Shown here piece by piece: positions 35,438 to 44,838 of a stretch of DNA of 64,000 nucleotides. The position numbers were made by a program, and so were the translations under genes. Within the stretch, counting starts at the first letter, position 1. Each line of letters starts with the position of its first letter. The notes beneath the pieces are model-generated. The model was not told where the DNA came from and searched no databases. It saw only the letters and a list, made by a program, of their open reading frames with translations. Source of the stretch: Bacteroidota bacterium (GTDB lineage: Bacteria; Bacteroidota; Bacteroidia; Chitinophagales; Chitinophagaceae); the NCBI GenBank assembly GCA_018267545.1, contig JAFDYG010000475.1, forward strand, positions 1 through 64,000. Reading direction: 5' to 3'.

Positions 35438-38416
35438 ATGGAAAGACGATTGCTATGCTTCTTCCTTTTTCTATTTATTTCGTGCGTCGCCATGGCCCAG
35501 GGGGGACCTGTCAAGGGACGGGTTCTGTCGGGGGATTCTGCGTTGGTGAATGTCTCGGTCCAGGTCAAGGGGACGAGCCGGATGACGCAGACTGACCCAA
35601 GCGGACAGTTTACGATCGAGGCCGGGTCGGGGGATGTGCTGGTTTTTACGAGTGTGGGATTCGCTACACAGGAAGTTGCTTTGAAAGGCCGGAAGACTCT
35701 GGAAGTCCGGCTGCTGGTTTCCAATAAGGAGATGAACGAGGTTATCGTGGTGGGGTATGGGTCTCAGAAGCGGTCGGATGTGACGGGGGCGGTAGTGTCG
35801 GTGCCGAAGGCCCGGCTGTCGCAGCTGCCTGTTACGAATGTCTTTGCGTCTATCGAGGGTACGGTGGCGGGTATGAATGTGACGACGGCCTCGTCTGTGC
35901 CGGGTGCTACGCCGTCGGTTTCGATTCGCGGGCAAAACTCTTTGACGGCCAACACGGAACCTTTTATAGTAGTAGACGGCATCCCTTTGAGCAAGACGGG
36001 GGGCAGCATCAACGACATCAACCCGAACGATATCGCCTCGGTAGAAATTCTAAAAGATGCCTCGGCGGTGGCTATTTATGGGGTCAATGGTTCCAATGGC
36101 GTCATACTGATCACTACCAAGCGGGGTACTACCGGGAAGCCGGTGATCCGCTATAATGCGTATGTGGGGACGGAGAACCTGGCGCATATCCTCAAGCCGA
36201 GGGACGGAGCTTCGTTCGTTCAAAAATGGGCGGACTATAATAAGCAATCGGGGCTTACGCCGCAGTATCCCGTTCCGAATGCCGCCGAGCTACCCTATTA
36301 TAATGCGGGGAAGACGACCAATTGGATGGATGTCATGACCCGGCAGGGGATTATCCAGGATCATAACCTGAGCATCTCCGGAGGAACCAAGGACGTGCGT
36401 TACTTTATTTCCGGGGATTATCTGAACGAAAAAGGCCCGTTGTATGGGTTCAACTACAAACGGGTGAGCCTTCGTTCGAATCTCGACGTGACGCTGACCA
36501 GCTTCCTGACGGTCGGGACTTCGCTGTTTTTTGCTAATAATAACTTTGATGGCGGGCGTATCAATATGTTGTTTGGGACGGCCATGAGTCCATACGCCCA
36601 GCCAGTAGATTCTACCGGCAACTATATCATCTATCCCATGTATCCCGAACTGCTGTACACCAATCCGATGCTGAGCTTGTATACCGATCAGCTCAACCGG
36701 AGGGTGAATGCCAATGGCAATGGGTATGCCGAGATCAAGTTTCCGGGAATACTATCTGGTCTGAAATACAGGCTGAATGCTTCCTATTCTTTCCTGCCGA
36801 CCCGGCTGGGTAGCTATGTGGGGAGAAAGGCCAACGACCTCAATGGTACGGCGAGCGTCAATACTACGGAGACCAAGAGCTATATTCTCGAGAATATCGT
36901 TTCCTATACCAAGGACTTCGACAAGCATCATATCGATGTTACGGGTGTGTATAGCGCTCAGCAGCGTACCTATGACTCGACCGCTGCGGGCGCCGTTGGA
37001 TTTATCAACGACCAGCTGTCCTTCAATAACCTTGGGGCGGGTGCGACGCAGACTTCCAATTCATACGGAGACATGTACCGGATTAATTCGCAGATGGGTC
37101 GTGTGAATTATAGTTATGACAGCCGTTATCTATTTACCGCGACGGTACGCAGGGATGGTTCTTCGGTGATGGGTTCGAGTACGGACAAATATGGCGTTTT
37201 TCCTTCCGTTGCGGCGGGGTGGACCATCAGCAATGAGTCGTTTATGAAGGGAGTTAAGGGCATTGATTTTTTGAAGCTGAGGGGTTCATACGGTAAAACG
37301 GGGAATGAAGCCATCGGTGTATACTCTACGATCACCACGGATGTGACGGCCAGGTATCCTTTCAACGGACTGGTCGCGACGGGGGTGTCGGCGAGTAACC
37401 TCGGCAATAACAATTTACATTGGGAAAATACGAAGGGATTGAATGTGGGTATCGACTTCACGCTGTTGAACAATCGGGTCAGCGGTTCTATCGACGCTTA
37501 TCATACGAAGACATCGGATATACTTTTGAGGCGTAATATTCCCGTTACCACTGGATTTACCACGGTGTACGACAACCTTGGAAAGGTAGACAACAAGGGT
37601 CTTGAAATCACCGTGAATACGAGGAATGTTGTCGGTCCGGATTTCAAGTGGGAAAGCATCATCAACTTCTCGACCAACTCGAATAAGATCGTCGATATCT
37701 ATGGGGATAAGAAGAGCGATGTGGGTAATAAGTGGTTCATCGGTCAGCCGATCGGCGTCAACTACGACTATCTCATGACGGGCATCTGGCAGGAAGGGGA
37801 AGACGCTTCCAAGCAGGACCCTGGCGCCAAGCCCGGGTTTATAAAATTCGCGGACGTCAATCATGACGGAAAGATCACCGCCGACAGCGACCGGGTGGTA
37901 CAGGGACGGCTGGCACCCAAATGGATGGGTGGGCTGACCAATACCTTCCATTATAAAAACTTTCACCTGAGCGTGTTTATTCAGACGGTGCAGGGTGTGA
38001 CCAAGAATGATAACGACCTGAACTATGTGGACGAATCGGGCAGGCGCAATACGCCGGCGGAAGTGGGCTACTGGACGGCGGAGAACAAGAGCCAGTCATT
38101 CCCGGCTCTTACGACGGCGGCCAATACGGCCCGGAGGGGATATGGATATCCGCGGGACGCGAGCTATACCCGGCTCAAGGATATCACGCTGAGCTATACG
38201 GTGCCGCAGAAGGTGGTGGATGCGATGAAGCTGGGAAGCCTTACGATCTATGCGAGCGGAAGGAATCTGCATACGTGGACGAAGTGGATTGGGTGGGACC
38301 CGGAGAGTCTGCAGGTGCAGAGAGGGAATGGTACTCCGAACACGTTGGGTTCGTATACCAATAACTATCCTAATATCCGCTCGATTGTATTGGGTTTAAA
38401 TGTTTCATTACGATAA
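35438..38416 (+). CDS. SusC/RagA-type TonB-linked outer-membrane transporter, PUL 1
   Basis: 992 residues. Signal peptide ending AMAQ, CarboxypepD_reg-like domain (~24-95), TonB-box-like EVIVVGYGSQKRSDVTGAV, then plug with SIEGTVAGMNV, SVSIRGQNSL, FIVVDGIPL and VEILKDASAVAIYGVNGSNG, and a 22-strand-type barrel ending in an aromatic-poor VLGLNVSLR strand. It imports oligosaccharides bound by its SusD partner, encoded 29 bp downstream. It belongs to the operon with two bifunctional glycosidases. Confidence 0.95.
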   Translation: MERRLLCFFLFLFISCVAMAQGGPVKGRVLSGDSALVNVSVQVKGTSRMTQTDPSGQFTIEAGSGDVLVFTSVGFATQEVALKGRKTLEVRLLVSNKEMNEVIVVGYGSQKRSDVTGAVVSVPKARLSQLPVTNVFASIEGTVAGMNVTTASSVPGATPSVSIRGQNSLTANTEPFIVVDGIPLSKTGGSINDINPNDIASVEILKDASAVAIYGVNGSNGVILITTKRGTTGKPVIRYNAYVGTENLAHILKPRDGASFVQKWADYNKQSGLTPQYPVPNAAELPYYNAGKTTNWMDVMTRQGIIQDHNLSISGGTKDVRYFISGDYLNEKGPLYGFNYKRVSLRSNLDVTLTSFLTVGTSLFFANNNFDGGRINMLFGTAMSPYAQPVDSTGNYIIYPMYPELLYTNPMLSLYTDQLNRRVNANGNGYAEIKFPGILSGLKYRLNASYSFLPTRLGSYVGRKANDLNGTASVNTTETKSYILENIVSYTKDFDKHHIDVTGVYSAQQRTYDSTAAGAVGFINDQLSFNNLGAGATQTSNSYGDMYRINSQMGRVNYSYDSRYLFTATVRRDGSSVMGSSTDKYGVFPSVAAGWTISNESFMKGVKGIDFLKLRGSYGKTGNEAIGVYSTITTDVTARYPFNGLVATGVSASNLGNNNLHWENTKGLNVGIDFTLLNNRVSGSIDAYHTKTSDILLRRNIPVTTGFTTVYDNLGKVDNKGLEITVNTRNVVGPDFKWESIINFSTNSNKIVDIYGDKKSDVGNKWFIGQPIGVNYDYLMTGIWQEGEDASKQDPGAKPGFIKFADVNHDGKITADSDRVVQGRLAPKWMGGLTNTFHYKNFHLSVFIQTVQGVTKNDNDLNYVDESGRRNTPAEVGYWTAENKSQSFPALTTAANTARRGYGYPRDASYTRLKDITLSYTVPQKVVDAMKLGSLTIYASGRNLHTWTKWIGWDPESLQVQRGNGTPNTLGSYTNNYPNIRSIVLGLNVSLR

Positions 38417-38445
38417 ACTTATTCTGCTTGTCAAAAATATTTTAT

Positions 38446-40065
38446 ATGAAGAAGATTTTATTTTTAGTAATCCTGTTTGGTGGGCTGTTGCTTGGTTCGT
38501 CGTGCAGCAAGAGCTGGTTGAATGAAAAGCCCAAGTCATCCTATAGTCCATCCACACTCAACGATTCGTTGGGTTTCGAGGCTTCTATCGTGGGTTTGTA
38601 CAATAACCTGGCAGCGTATATCTGCTGGTCCAGTAACCAGGGGTGGCTATGCGTCTGGCAGGTCGGGACCGATATCGCGTATAGCGGTCAGCCCGAAGGG
38701 ATCGAGACGCCTTATTACAACTACAACCTGTTGAATTCTGCGGATGGGGCGTCCAACAGGGTATGGACCTGGAGCTATCAGACGATCAACAATTGTAATA
38801 CCATCATTGCGGGTATCGAAGACCCTAATCTGAAGGGAATGTCCGACGCGAATAAGAAGGCTACGGATGCGGAGGCCCGCTTCTTCCGTGCTTATTGTTA
38901 TAATCAGCTGGTAACTTGCTTTGGAAAGGTGCCGCTGGTGACCAAGCCTATTACTTCGCCCAAGACGGACTTTGTGCGGTCCCCTTTGGATTCGGTCAAT
39001 GCGCAGATCGTGGAAGACCTTAACTTTGGTGCGACGTATCTGCCGGATATCGAGGCTGTGAAAAGTAACTCGAAAGGTAAAATGTATGAGCGCGCCAACA
39101 AGTATCAGGCGATGCAGCTGCTGGCCGAGACGTATTTGCGGATGGGTAAGAACGACCTGGCCGAGCAGCAGGCGCAGGCGGTCATCAGCAGTGGGAAGTT
39201 CAGCCTGATCAAGAATCGGTATGGTATCAAGACTGGACTGCCGGGCGACTATTATTCGGATATGTTCCAGTATGGGAATGAGCGCCGGGTACAGGGTAAT
39301 ACGGAAGGGATCTGGGTGCTGGAGGAGGAGAATCCTTCTGCGGTAGCGGGTGGTAATGTCGACAATGCGCAGCATCGCCGTGTTTGGGTATCGGCTTATT
39401 ATGCGATCAGCGGGATGACGATTTGCGATTCGCTGGGGGGAAGGGGATTGGCACGTCTGCGATTGAACGATTGGGTGCTGTATCGACTGTATCAGCCGGG
39501 AGATGTGCGTAATTCGCAGTTTAATATCAAGCGGCAGCTGTATTATAACAAGGTCGGGGATCCGAATTATGGGAAGCCGGTGCCGTATACGGGAGCGGAT
39601 ACTATTTTTAGAATTTGTCCGTACTCGACGAAGTGGGGCTGCTATGATCCTAAAGATGATTTTGGGTATGCGACGATCAAGGATTTCATTATGATGCGGT
39701 TAGGGGAAACGTATCTATTGCTGGCGGAGGCGCAGATCAAGCAGGGTAAGACGGCTTTGGCGGCTGATGCGATCAATGCGCTTCGGACGAGGGCTCAGGC
39801 TCCGCTGGTGACTGCCGGGGATATGACGATGGATTTCCTGCTGGATGAGCGGGTGAGGGAATTGGTGGGTGAGGAGAACAGGCGGATGACGTTGATGAGG
39901 ACGGGGACGCTGGTCGACAGGGCTTTGAAATATAATTCGGTGGCGAATCCGACGACGTATTCGATCAGTGGGCTGGCGGCGAAGAATTTGTTGATGCCGA
40001 TTCCGCAGAGTCAGATCGATTTGAATAAGGATGCAAAGCTGGAGCAGAATCCGGGGTATAATTAG
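38446..40065 (+). CDS. SusD/RagB-type surface glycan-binding lipoprotein, PUL 1
   Basis: 539 residues from ATG 38446; a TTG six codons upstream is less likely. Lipobox LLLGSSC with lipidated Cys20. SusD-type TPR helices include TDAEARFFRAYCYNQLV (~140-156) and the C-terminal RVRELVGEENRRMTLMRTG and QNPGYN ending. It lids the SusC barrel and binds glycan at the cell surface. The spacing to susC1 is short and has no hairpin, unlike susC3/susD3. Confidence 0.95.
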   Translation: MKKILFLVILFGGLLLGSSCSKSWLNEKPKSSYSPSTLNDSLGFEASIVGLYNNLAAYICWSSNQGWLCVWQVGTDIAYSGQPEGIETPYYNYNLLNSADGASNRVWTWSYQTINNCNTIIAGIEDPNLKGMSDANKKATDAEARFFRAYCYNQLVTCFGKVPLVTKPITSPKTDFVRSPLDSVNAQIVEDLNFGATYLPDIEAVKSNSKGKMYERANKYQAMQLLAETYLRMGKNDLAEQQAQAVISSGKFSLIKNRYGIKTGLPGDYYSDMFQYGNERRVQGNTEGIWVLEEENPSAVAGGNVDNAQHRRVWVSAYYAISGMTICDSLGGRGLARLRLNDWVLYRLYQPGDVRNSQFNIKRQLYYNKVGDPNYGKPVPYTGADTIFRICPYSTKWGCYDPKDDFGYATIKDFIMMRLGETYLLLAEAQIKQGKTALAADAINALRTRAQAPLVTAGDMTMDFLLDERVRELVGEENRRMTLMRTGTLVDRALKYNSVANPTTYSISGLAAKNLLMPIPQSQIDLNKDAKLEQNPGYN

Positions 40066-40094
40066 CGGCTGCGCCGTGGTTTAATTTATATTAT

Positions 40095-42785
40095 ATGAAA
40101 GTTTTCATTTTATCTTTTCTTTTGGGGGCCGTGCTAGGCGGTCCCCAAAAGTATAAGAGTTTTAGTCCGGGGATGTTATGGTATGACGAGGGGGATAGTT
40201 TGATCAATGCGCATGGGGGAGGAATGTTATACGAGAAGGGGAAGTACTATTGGTTTGGGGAAAGGAGGGGGCAGCACCGGTCGGAGGGGGTGGGGGTGTA
40301 TTCGTCGAAGGACTTGTACAATTGGAAGTATGAGGGGTTGGGGCTGGCGCCTGCGACGGATACTACGAGTGATATTGCGAATGGGTGTGTGATGGAGCGG
40401 CCGAAGGTCCTTTATAATAAGGCGACGAAGAAGTATGTCATGTGGTTTCATTTGGAACTGCGGGGGCAGGGGTATCGGGCGGCGCGTGCGGGGGTGGCGG
40501 TGAGTGATAAGGTGACGGGGCCTTTTAAGTTTGTGGGAAGTTTCAGGCCGAATGGAAATATGTTTAGGGATATGACGCTGTATGAGGATGGGGATGGTGC
40601 GGCGTATGCGATCTATGCGTCGAGGGATAATTACGATCTGCGGATGGTAAGGCTCTCGTCGGACTATCTGTCGGCGACTGCGCAGGATAGTCTATTGTTT
40701 AGTAAGCATAGGGAAGCGCCGGCGATTTTCAAGTCGGGGGGGCAATATTATTTGTATACGAGTGCGTGTACGGGGTGGAGGCCGAATAAAGCGAGCTTGC
40801 ATGTGGCGGGCTCGATTTGGGGGCCGTGGAAGGAGGTTGATGGAGATGTGATGGGGGGAGCGGGGGCGGATAGTACGTTTGGCGGGCAGCCGGCGTTTGT
40901 GCTGCCGGTAGGGGATAAGTTTGTTTTTGTTGCTGATCGGTGGAATCCTCGGGATTTGAGGGATAGCCGGTATTTATTTTTACCTGTGGAGATGAGGGGT
41001 GGGATGCCGTTTGTTGGCTGGAAGGATGAATGGAGATTGGGGGATAGGGAGGTTGCGGCTTCGGGCGTTTCGGGGGCGCGGCCGGTGCATAGTTTTGCGT
41101 TGGGGGATAGTGTGTTTTTGCTGGATGGGAAGCCGTTGCAGATGATTTCGGGGGAGATGCATTATACGCGGGTGCCGAGGGAGGCGTGGAGGCAGCGGAT
41201 GCAGATGGCGAAGGCGATGGGGCTGAATACGATCGGGACGTATGTGTTTTGGAATATGCATGAGCCGGAGAAGGGTAAATTCGACTTTTCGGGGAATAAC
41301 GATATTGCTGCGTTTGTGAAGACGGCGCAGGAGGAAGGGCTTTGGGTGGTGCTGCGGCCTTCGCCGTATGTGTGTGCGGAGTGGGAATTCGGCGGGTATC
41401 CGTATTGGCTGCAGAATGAGAAGGGGCTGGAAGTGAGGAGTAAGGAGAATCAGTATTTGGAGGAGTATAGAAAATACATTTTGGCCGTAGGGAAGCAGCT
41501 GGCGCCGCTGCAAGTGAATCATGGGGGGAATATTTTGATGGTGCAGATCGAAAATGAGTATGGTTCGTATGGGAGTGATAAGGAGTATTTGGAGATCAAT
41601 CGCCGGCTTTTTGTGGAGGCGGGGTTCGATGGATTGTTGTATACGTGCGACCCGGCGCCGGATGTGGCGAAGGGATACTTGCCGGGTTTGTTGCCGGCGG
41701 TGAATGGCGTGGATAAGCCTTCCAAGGTACAGGAGCTGGTGCGTGAGCATCATGGGGGGAAGGGGCCTTTTTATATTGCGGAGTGGTATCCGGCTTGGTT
41801 CGACTGGTGGGGAACGAAGCATCATACGGTGCCGGCGGAGGAGTATGTGCATCGATTGGATTCGGTGCTGGGGGCGGGGATTTCGATCAATATGTATATG
41901 TTCCATGGGGGGACGACGAGGGGGTTTATGAATGGGGCGAATTATAACGATAAGAACCCGTATGAACCGCAGATCAGCAGCTATGACTATGATGCGCCGC
42001 TGGATGAGGCGGGGAATGCAACGGAGAAGTTTATGCGGTTTCGGGAGGTGATCGGGCGGCATTTGCCGGCCGGGGCTTCTTTGCCGGTGGTGCCGGCTGC
42101 GAAGGTTTCTGTGGGGTTCTCGGGGGTGAAGTGGACTAGTTTTACTTCGGTGTTCGATGCGCTGCCTGCGGCAGTGAAGAGTGATACGCCGTTGAGCTTT
42201 GAGGATTTGAATCAGGCTTATGGGTTCGTGTTGTATAGATCTAATGTGCAGGGGAGTGGGGTGTTGAAGATAGAGGGATTGAGGGATTTTGCTGTGGTGT
42301 TTGTGGATGGTCGTAAGGTGGGGGTGTTGGATCGGAGGTTGAGGCAGGATAGTTTGGTGACCTCGGGGGGTGGGAGGTTGGATATATTGGTAGAGAATTT
42401 GGGGCGGATCAATTTTGGCCCTTATTTGTTGAAGAATAAGAAGGGGATTGTGGGTGAGGTGAGGCTGGGGGGAAAGGTGGTGAAGGGGTGGGAGATGTAT
42501 GGGTTGCCGATGAAGGAGGCGCCTGATGTGGGGAGGAAGGGGACTTTTAATTTGGAGAAACTGGGGGATACCTATTTAGATATGCGGGGTTGGGGGAAGG
42601 GTTCGGTGTGGGTGAATGGGCATCATTTGGGGAGGTATTGGGAGGTGGGGCCGCAGCAGACGGTGTATGTGCCGGTGGAATGGTTGAAGAAGGGGAAGAA
42701 TGAGATCGTTATCTTTGAATTGCTCAAGCCGGAGCAGACGGTGTTGAATGGGGTGGAGAAGCCGGTGCTGAGTGAGTTAAAATGA
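40095..42785 (+). CDS. GH43 (subfamily 24-like) - GH35 double-catalytic fusion
   Basis: 896 residues with two complete-looking catalytic domains. Residues ~20-320 are a GH43 five-blade propeller starting LINAHGGGMLYEKGKYYWFG. E101 (MERPKV), E207 (REAPAIF) and Q265 (GGQPAF) match in order and spacing the Glu, Glu and Gln reported for exo-beta-1,3-galactanases of GH43_24, which lack the usual Asp base. Residues ~335-660 are a GH35 TIM barrel with acid/base E488 (QIENEYG) and nucleophile E563 (YIAEWYPAWFDWWG), then beta-sandwich domains with VWVNGHHLGRYW. It probably releases galactose from a beta-1,3-galactan and then from its side chains. A signal peptide is present but short. It lies 29 bp after susD1 and 4 bp before the next enzyme. 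Confidence 0.88.
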   Translation: MKVFILSFLLGAVLGGPQKYKSFSPGMLWYDEGDSLINAHGGGMLYEKGKYYWFGERRGQHRSEGVGVYSSKDLYNWKYEGLGLAPATDTTSDIANGCVMERPKVLYNKATKKYVMWFHLELRGQGYRAARAGVAVSDKVTGPFKFVGSFRPNGNMFRDMTLYEDGDGAAYAIYASRDNYDLRMVRLSSDYLSATAQDSLLFSKHREAPAIFKSGGQYYLYTSACTGWRPNKASLHVAGSIWGPWKEVDGDVMGGAGADSTFGGQPAFVLPVGDKFVFVADRWNPRDLRDSRYLFLPVEMRGGMPFVGWKDEWRLGDREVAASGVSGARPVHSFALGDSVFLLDGKPLQMISGEMHYTRVPREAWRQRMQMAKAMGLNTIGTYVFWNMHEPEKGKFDFSGNNDIAAFVKTAQEEGLWVVLRPSPYVCAEWEFGGYPYWLQNEKGLEVRSKENQYLEEYRKYILAVGKQLAPLQVNHGGNILMVQIENEYGSYGSDKEYLEINRRLFVEAGFDGLLYTCDPAPDVAKGYLPGLLPAVNGVDKPSKVQELVREHHGGKGPFYIAEWYPAWFDWWGTKHHTVPAEEYVHRLDSVLGAGISINMYMFHGGTTRGFMNGANYNDKNPYEPQISSYDYDAPLDEAGNATEKFMRFREVIGRHLPAGASLPVVPAAKVSVGFSGVKWTSFTSVFDALPAAVKSDTPLSFEDLNQAYGFVLYRSNVQGSGVLKIEGLRDFAVVFVDGRKVGVLDRRLRQDSLVTSGGGRLDILVENLGRINFGPYLLKNKKGIVGEVRLGGKVVKGWEMYGLPMKEAPDVGRKGTFNLEKLGDTYLDMRGWGKGSVWVNGHHLGRYWEVGPQQTVYVPVEWLKKGKNEIVIFELLKPEQTVLNGVEKPVLSELK

Positions 42786-42789
42786 TGTT

Positions 42790-44736
42790 ATGAAGAAATT
42801 ATTCTTGTTTATGCTGGCGATGGGGTGGCTTGCGGGGTTTGGGCAAGAGGAACGGAAGCTGTGGCTGGGTTATTTGGATAAGGTGGCGAGGCCGGTGATG
42901 TCGGCGCTGGCCGAGGATCGGTTGAAGGAGCTGATGCCGGTGGTGTTGTCGAGGCGGATTGATAATGCGGAGAGCCGGTCAAAGGTGACGTATTTGGAGG
43001 CGTGGGGGAGGTTGTTAAGCGGGATTGGTCCGTGGTTGAATGGGGAGGGGGGAACGAAGGAGGAGGTGGCGCTTAGGGAGCAGTACCGGCAGTGGGCGGT
43101 GAAGGCGGTGAAGAATTCGGTGGATCCGGCTGCGAAGGATTATATGGTTTGGTCGGGGGGGCAACCGTTGGTGGATGCTTCCTTTTTTGCTTTGGGGCTG
43201 GTCCGGTGTCCGTGGTTGTGGGAGCATTTGGATGCGAAGGTGAGGGGGCAGGTGGTGGATGCGTTGAAAGTGACGAGGGGGACGGTGCCGGTGTATTCGA
43301 ATTGGATATTGTTCTCGGCGATGGTCGAGACTTTTTTTTGCAAGTATGGGATGGAGTATGATGCGGTTCGTGTCGAATATGCTATGCGGGAGTTTTTTGA
43401 GCATTGGTATTTGGGGGACGGGACGTTTTCGGATGGAATGGCTTACCATGACGATTATTATAACAGCTATGTTATACAACCTTATTTGATGGAGATATTG
43501 AGGGTGATGGGGATGGTGCGCGGCGGTGGTGTCGCTGGGCGATATGAACGTTATGCGGAGCGGATGGAAAGGATTGCGAGGAGGTATGCGGAGATACAGG
43601 AGCGGGCGGTGAATGCGGATGGGAGCTTTTCGGTGACGGGGCGTTCGATTGCGTATCGGTGCGGGGCGTTTCATCAACTGGCGGAGGCGTCGTTGATGGG
43701 ACAGCTGCCTTCGGCGGTATCGGTGGGACAGGTGCGGGGGGCGCTCGCGGCGGTGATGCAGAAGACGCTGGGTGCGGCGGGGACGTTTACGGATAAGGGT
43801 TGGCTGGCGATTGGGTTGTATGGGCATCAGGAGAACCTGGCGGATTCGTATATAACGGGGGGGAGTCTTTATCTGTGTTCGGAGGTATTTCTACCGTTGG
43901 GTCTGGGGGAGTCGGATAGGTTTTGGTCGGCGCCTGCGTCGCCGTGGACGGCGGTGAAGGTATGGGGTGGGATGGATAGTGTGCGGGCGGATCATGCGTT
44001 GGATGTGGTGGATGTTCGGCCGTACCGGTTGGTTTGGGCGGATGAGTTCAATAAAGATGGGCGGCCGGATTCGACGAATTGGAGATATGAGCATGGGTTT
44101 GTGAGGAATCATGAGGCGCAGTTTTATCAGCAGGAGAATGCGTGGGTTGAAGGGGGAAGGTTGATTATCGAGGGGAGGAAGGATGCGAAGGGGTATACGT
44201 CGTCGAGCTTGTTGACGAAGGGGCTGCGGAGCTGGAAGTATGGGAGGTTTGAGATGCGGGCGAAGATTGACGTTTCCAGCGGGATATGGCCGGCGTTTTG
44301 GACGTTGGGGGAGAAGGGGGAGTGGCCGTCGAATGGGGAGATCGATATTATGGAGTATTATAGGGGAATGCTGCTGGCCAATATTGCAACGGGGACGGAT
44401 AAGCGGTATAAGGCGTTTTGGTTTAGTAAACGGTTTTCGGTGGATTCGTTGGGTGGAGGGCCCGGTCGCGGAGTGGATTGGGCGGCGCAATGGCATGTGT
44501 GGAGGATGGATTGGGATGAGGAGAGGATACGGTTGTCGGTGGATGATAAAGTGTTGCAGGAGGTTTCGATGAGTGAGCTGGAGAATAGGGATGGGAAGGG
44601 AGTGAATCCGTTTAAGCAGCCGCACTATATTATTTTGAATTTGGCCCTGGGTGGGGATAATGGAGGCGATCTGACGAAGACGGTGTTTCCGCGGCGATAT
44701 GAGGTGGATTATGTACGGGTGTATCAAAGGGAGTAA
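42790..44736 (+). CDS. DUF2264 - GH16 fusion enzyme
   Basis: 648 residues with a signal peptide (FLFMLAMGWLAGFGQ). Residues ~22-400 match the (alpha/alpha)-barrel DUF2264 domain (YLEAWGRLLSGIGPWL, DGTFSDGMAYHDDYYNSYV, AYRCGAFHQLAEASL). I recall DUF2264 as overlapping the beta-glucuronidase family GH154, which needs checking. Residues ~412-648 are a GH16 jelly roll with GIWPAFWTLG and the catalytic EIDIME motif, nucleophile E517, assisting D519 and acid/base E522. GH16 members cleave internal beta-1,3-glucan or beta-1,3-galactan bonds. With the preceding exo-galactanase the second substrate is more likely here. Last gene of the PUL 1 operon. Confidence 0.85.
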   Translation: MKKLFLFMLAMGWLAGFGQEERKLWLGYLDKVARPVMSALAEDRLKELMPVVLSRRIDNAESRSKVTYLEAWGRLLSGIGPWLNGEGGTKEEVALREQYRQWAVKAVKNSVDPAAKDYMVWSGGQPLVDASFFALGLVRCPWLWEHLDAKVRGQVVDALKVTRGTVPVYSNWILFSAMVETFFCKYGMEYDAVRVEYAMREFFEHWYLGDGTFSDGMAYHDDYYNSYVIQPYLMEILRVMGMVRGGGVAGRYERYAERMERIARRYAEIQERAVNADGSFSVTGRSIAYRCGAFHQLAEASLMGQLPSAVSVGQVRGALAAVMQKTLGAAGTFTDKGWLAIGLYGHQENLADSYITGGSLYLCSEVFLPLGLGESDRFWSAPASPWTAVKVWGGMDSVRADHALDVVDVRPYRLVWADEFNKDGRPDSTNWRYEHGFVRNHEAQFYQQENAWVEGGRLIIEGRKDAKGYTSSSLLTKGLRSWKYGRFEMRAKIDVSSGIWPAFWTLGEKGEWPSNGEIDIMEYYRGMLLANIATGTDKRYKAFWFSKRFSVDSLGGGPGRGVDWAAQWHVWRMDWDEERIRLSVDDKVLQEVSMSELENRDGKGVNPFKQPHYIILNLALGGDNGGDLTKTVFPRRYEVDYVRVYQRE

Positions 44737-44838
44737 TCCATTGTATCGAAAGCGGACAGACTTTTTGTTTTTGCTTATAATAATATATTGATTAATAGGG
44801 TTTAGGGTGGCTGGCATTTTTCTAGTGGGTAAAATGTC

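Noticed and set aside
40980-42062. 360-codon minus-strand frame opposite the GH43-GH35 gene
   Set aside because: Extreme Arg/His/Pro/Ile composition and no initiation context; explained by strand composition.
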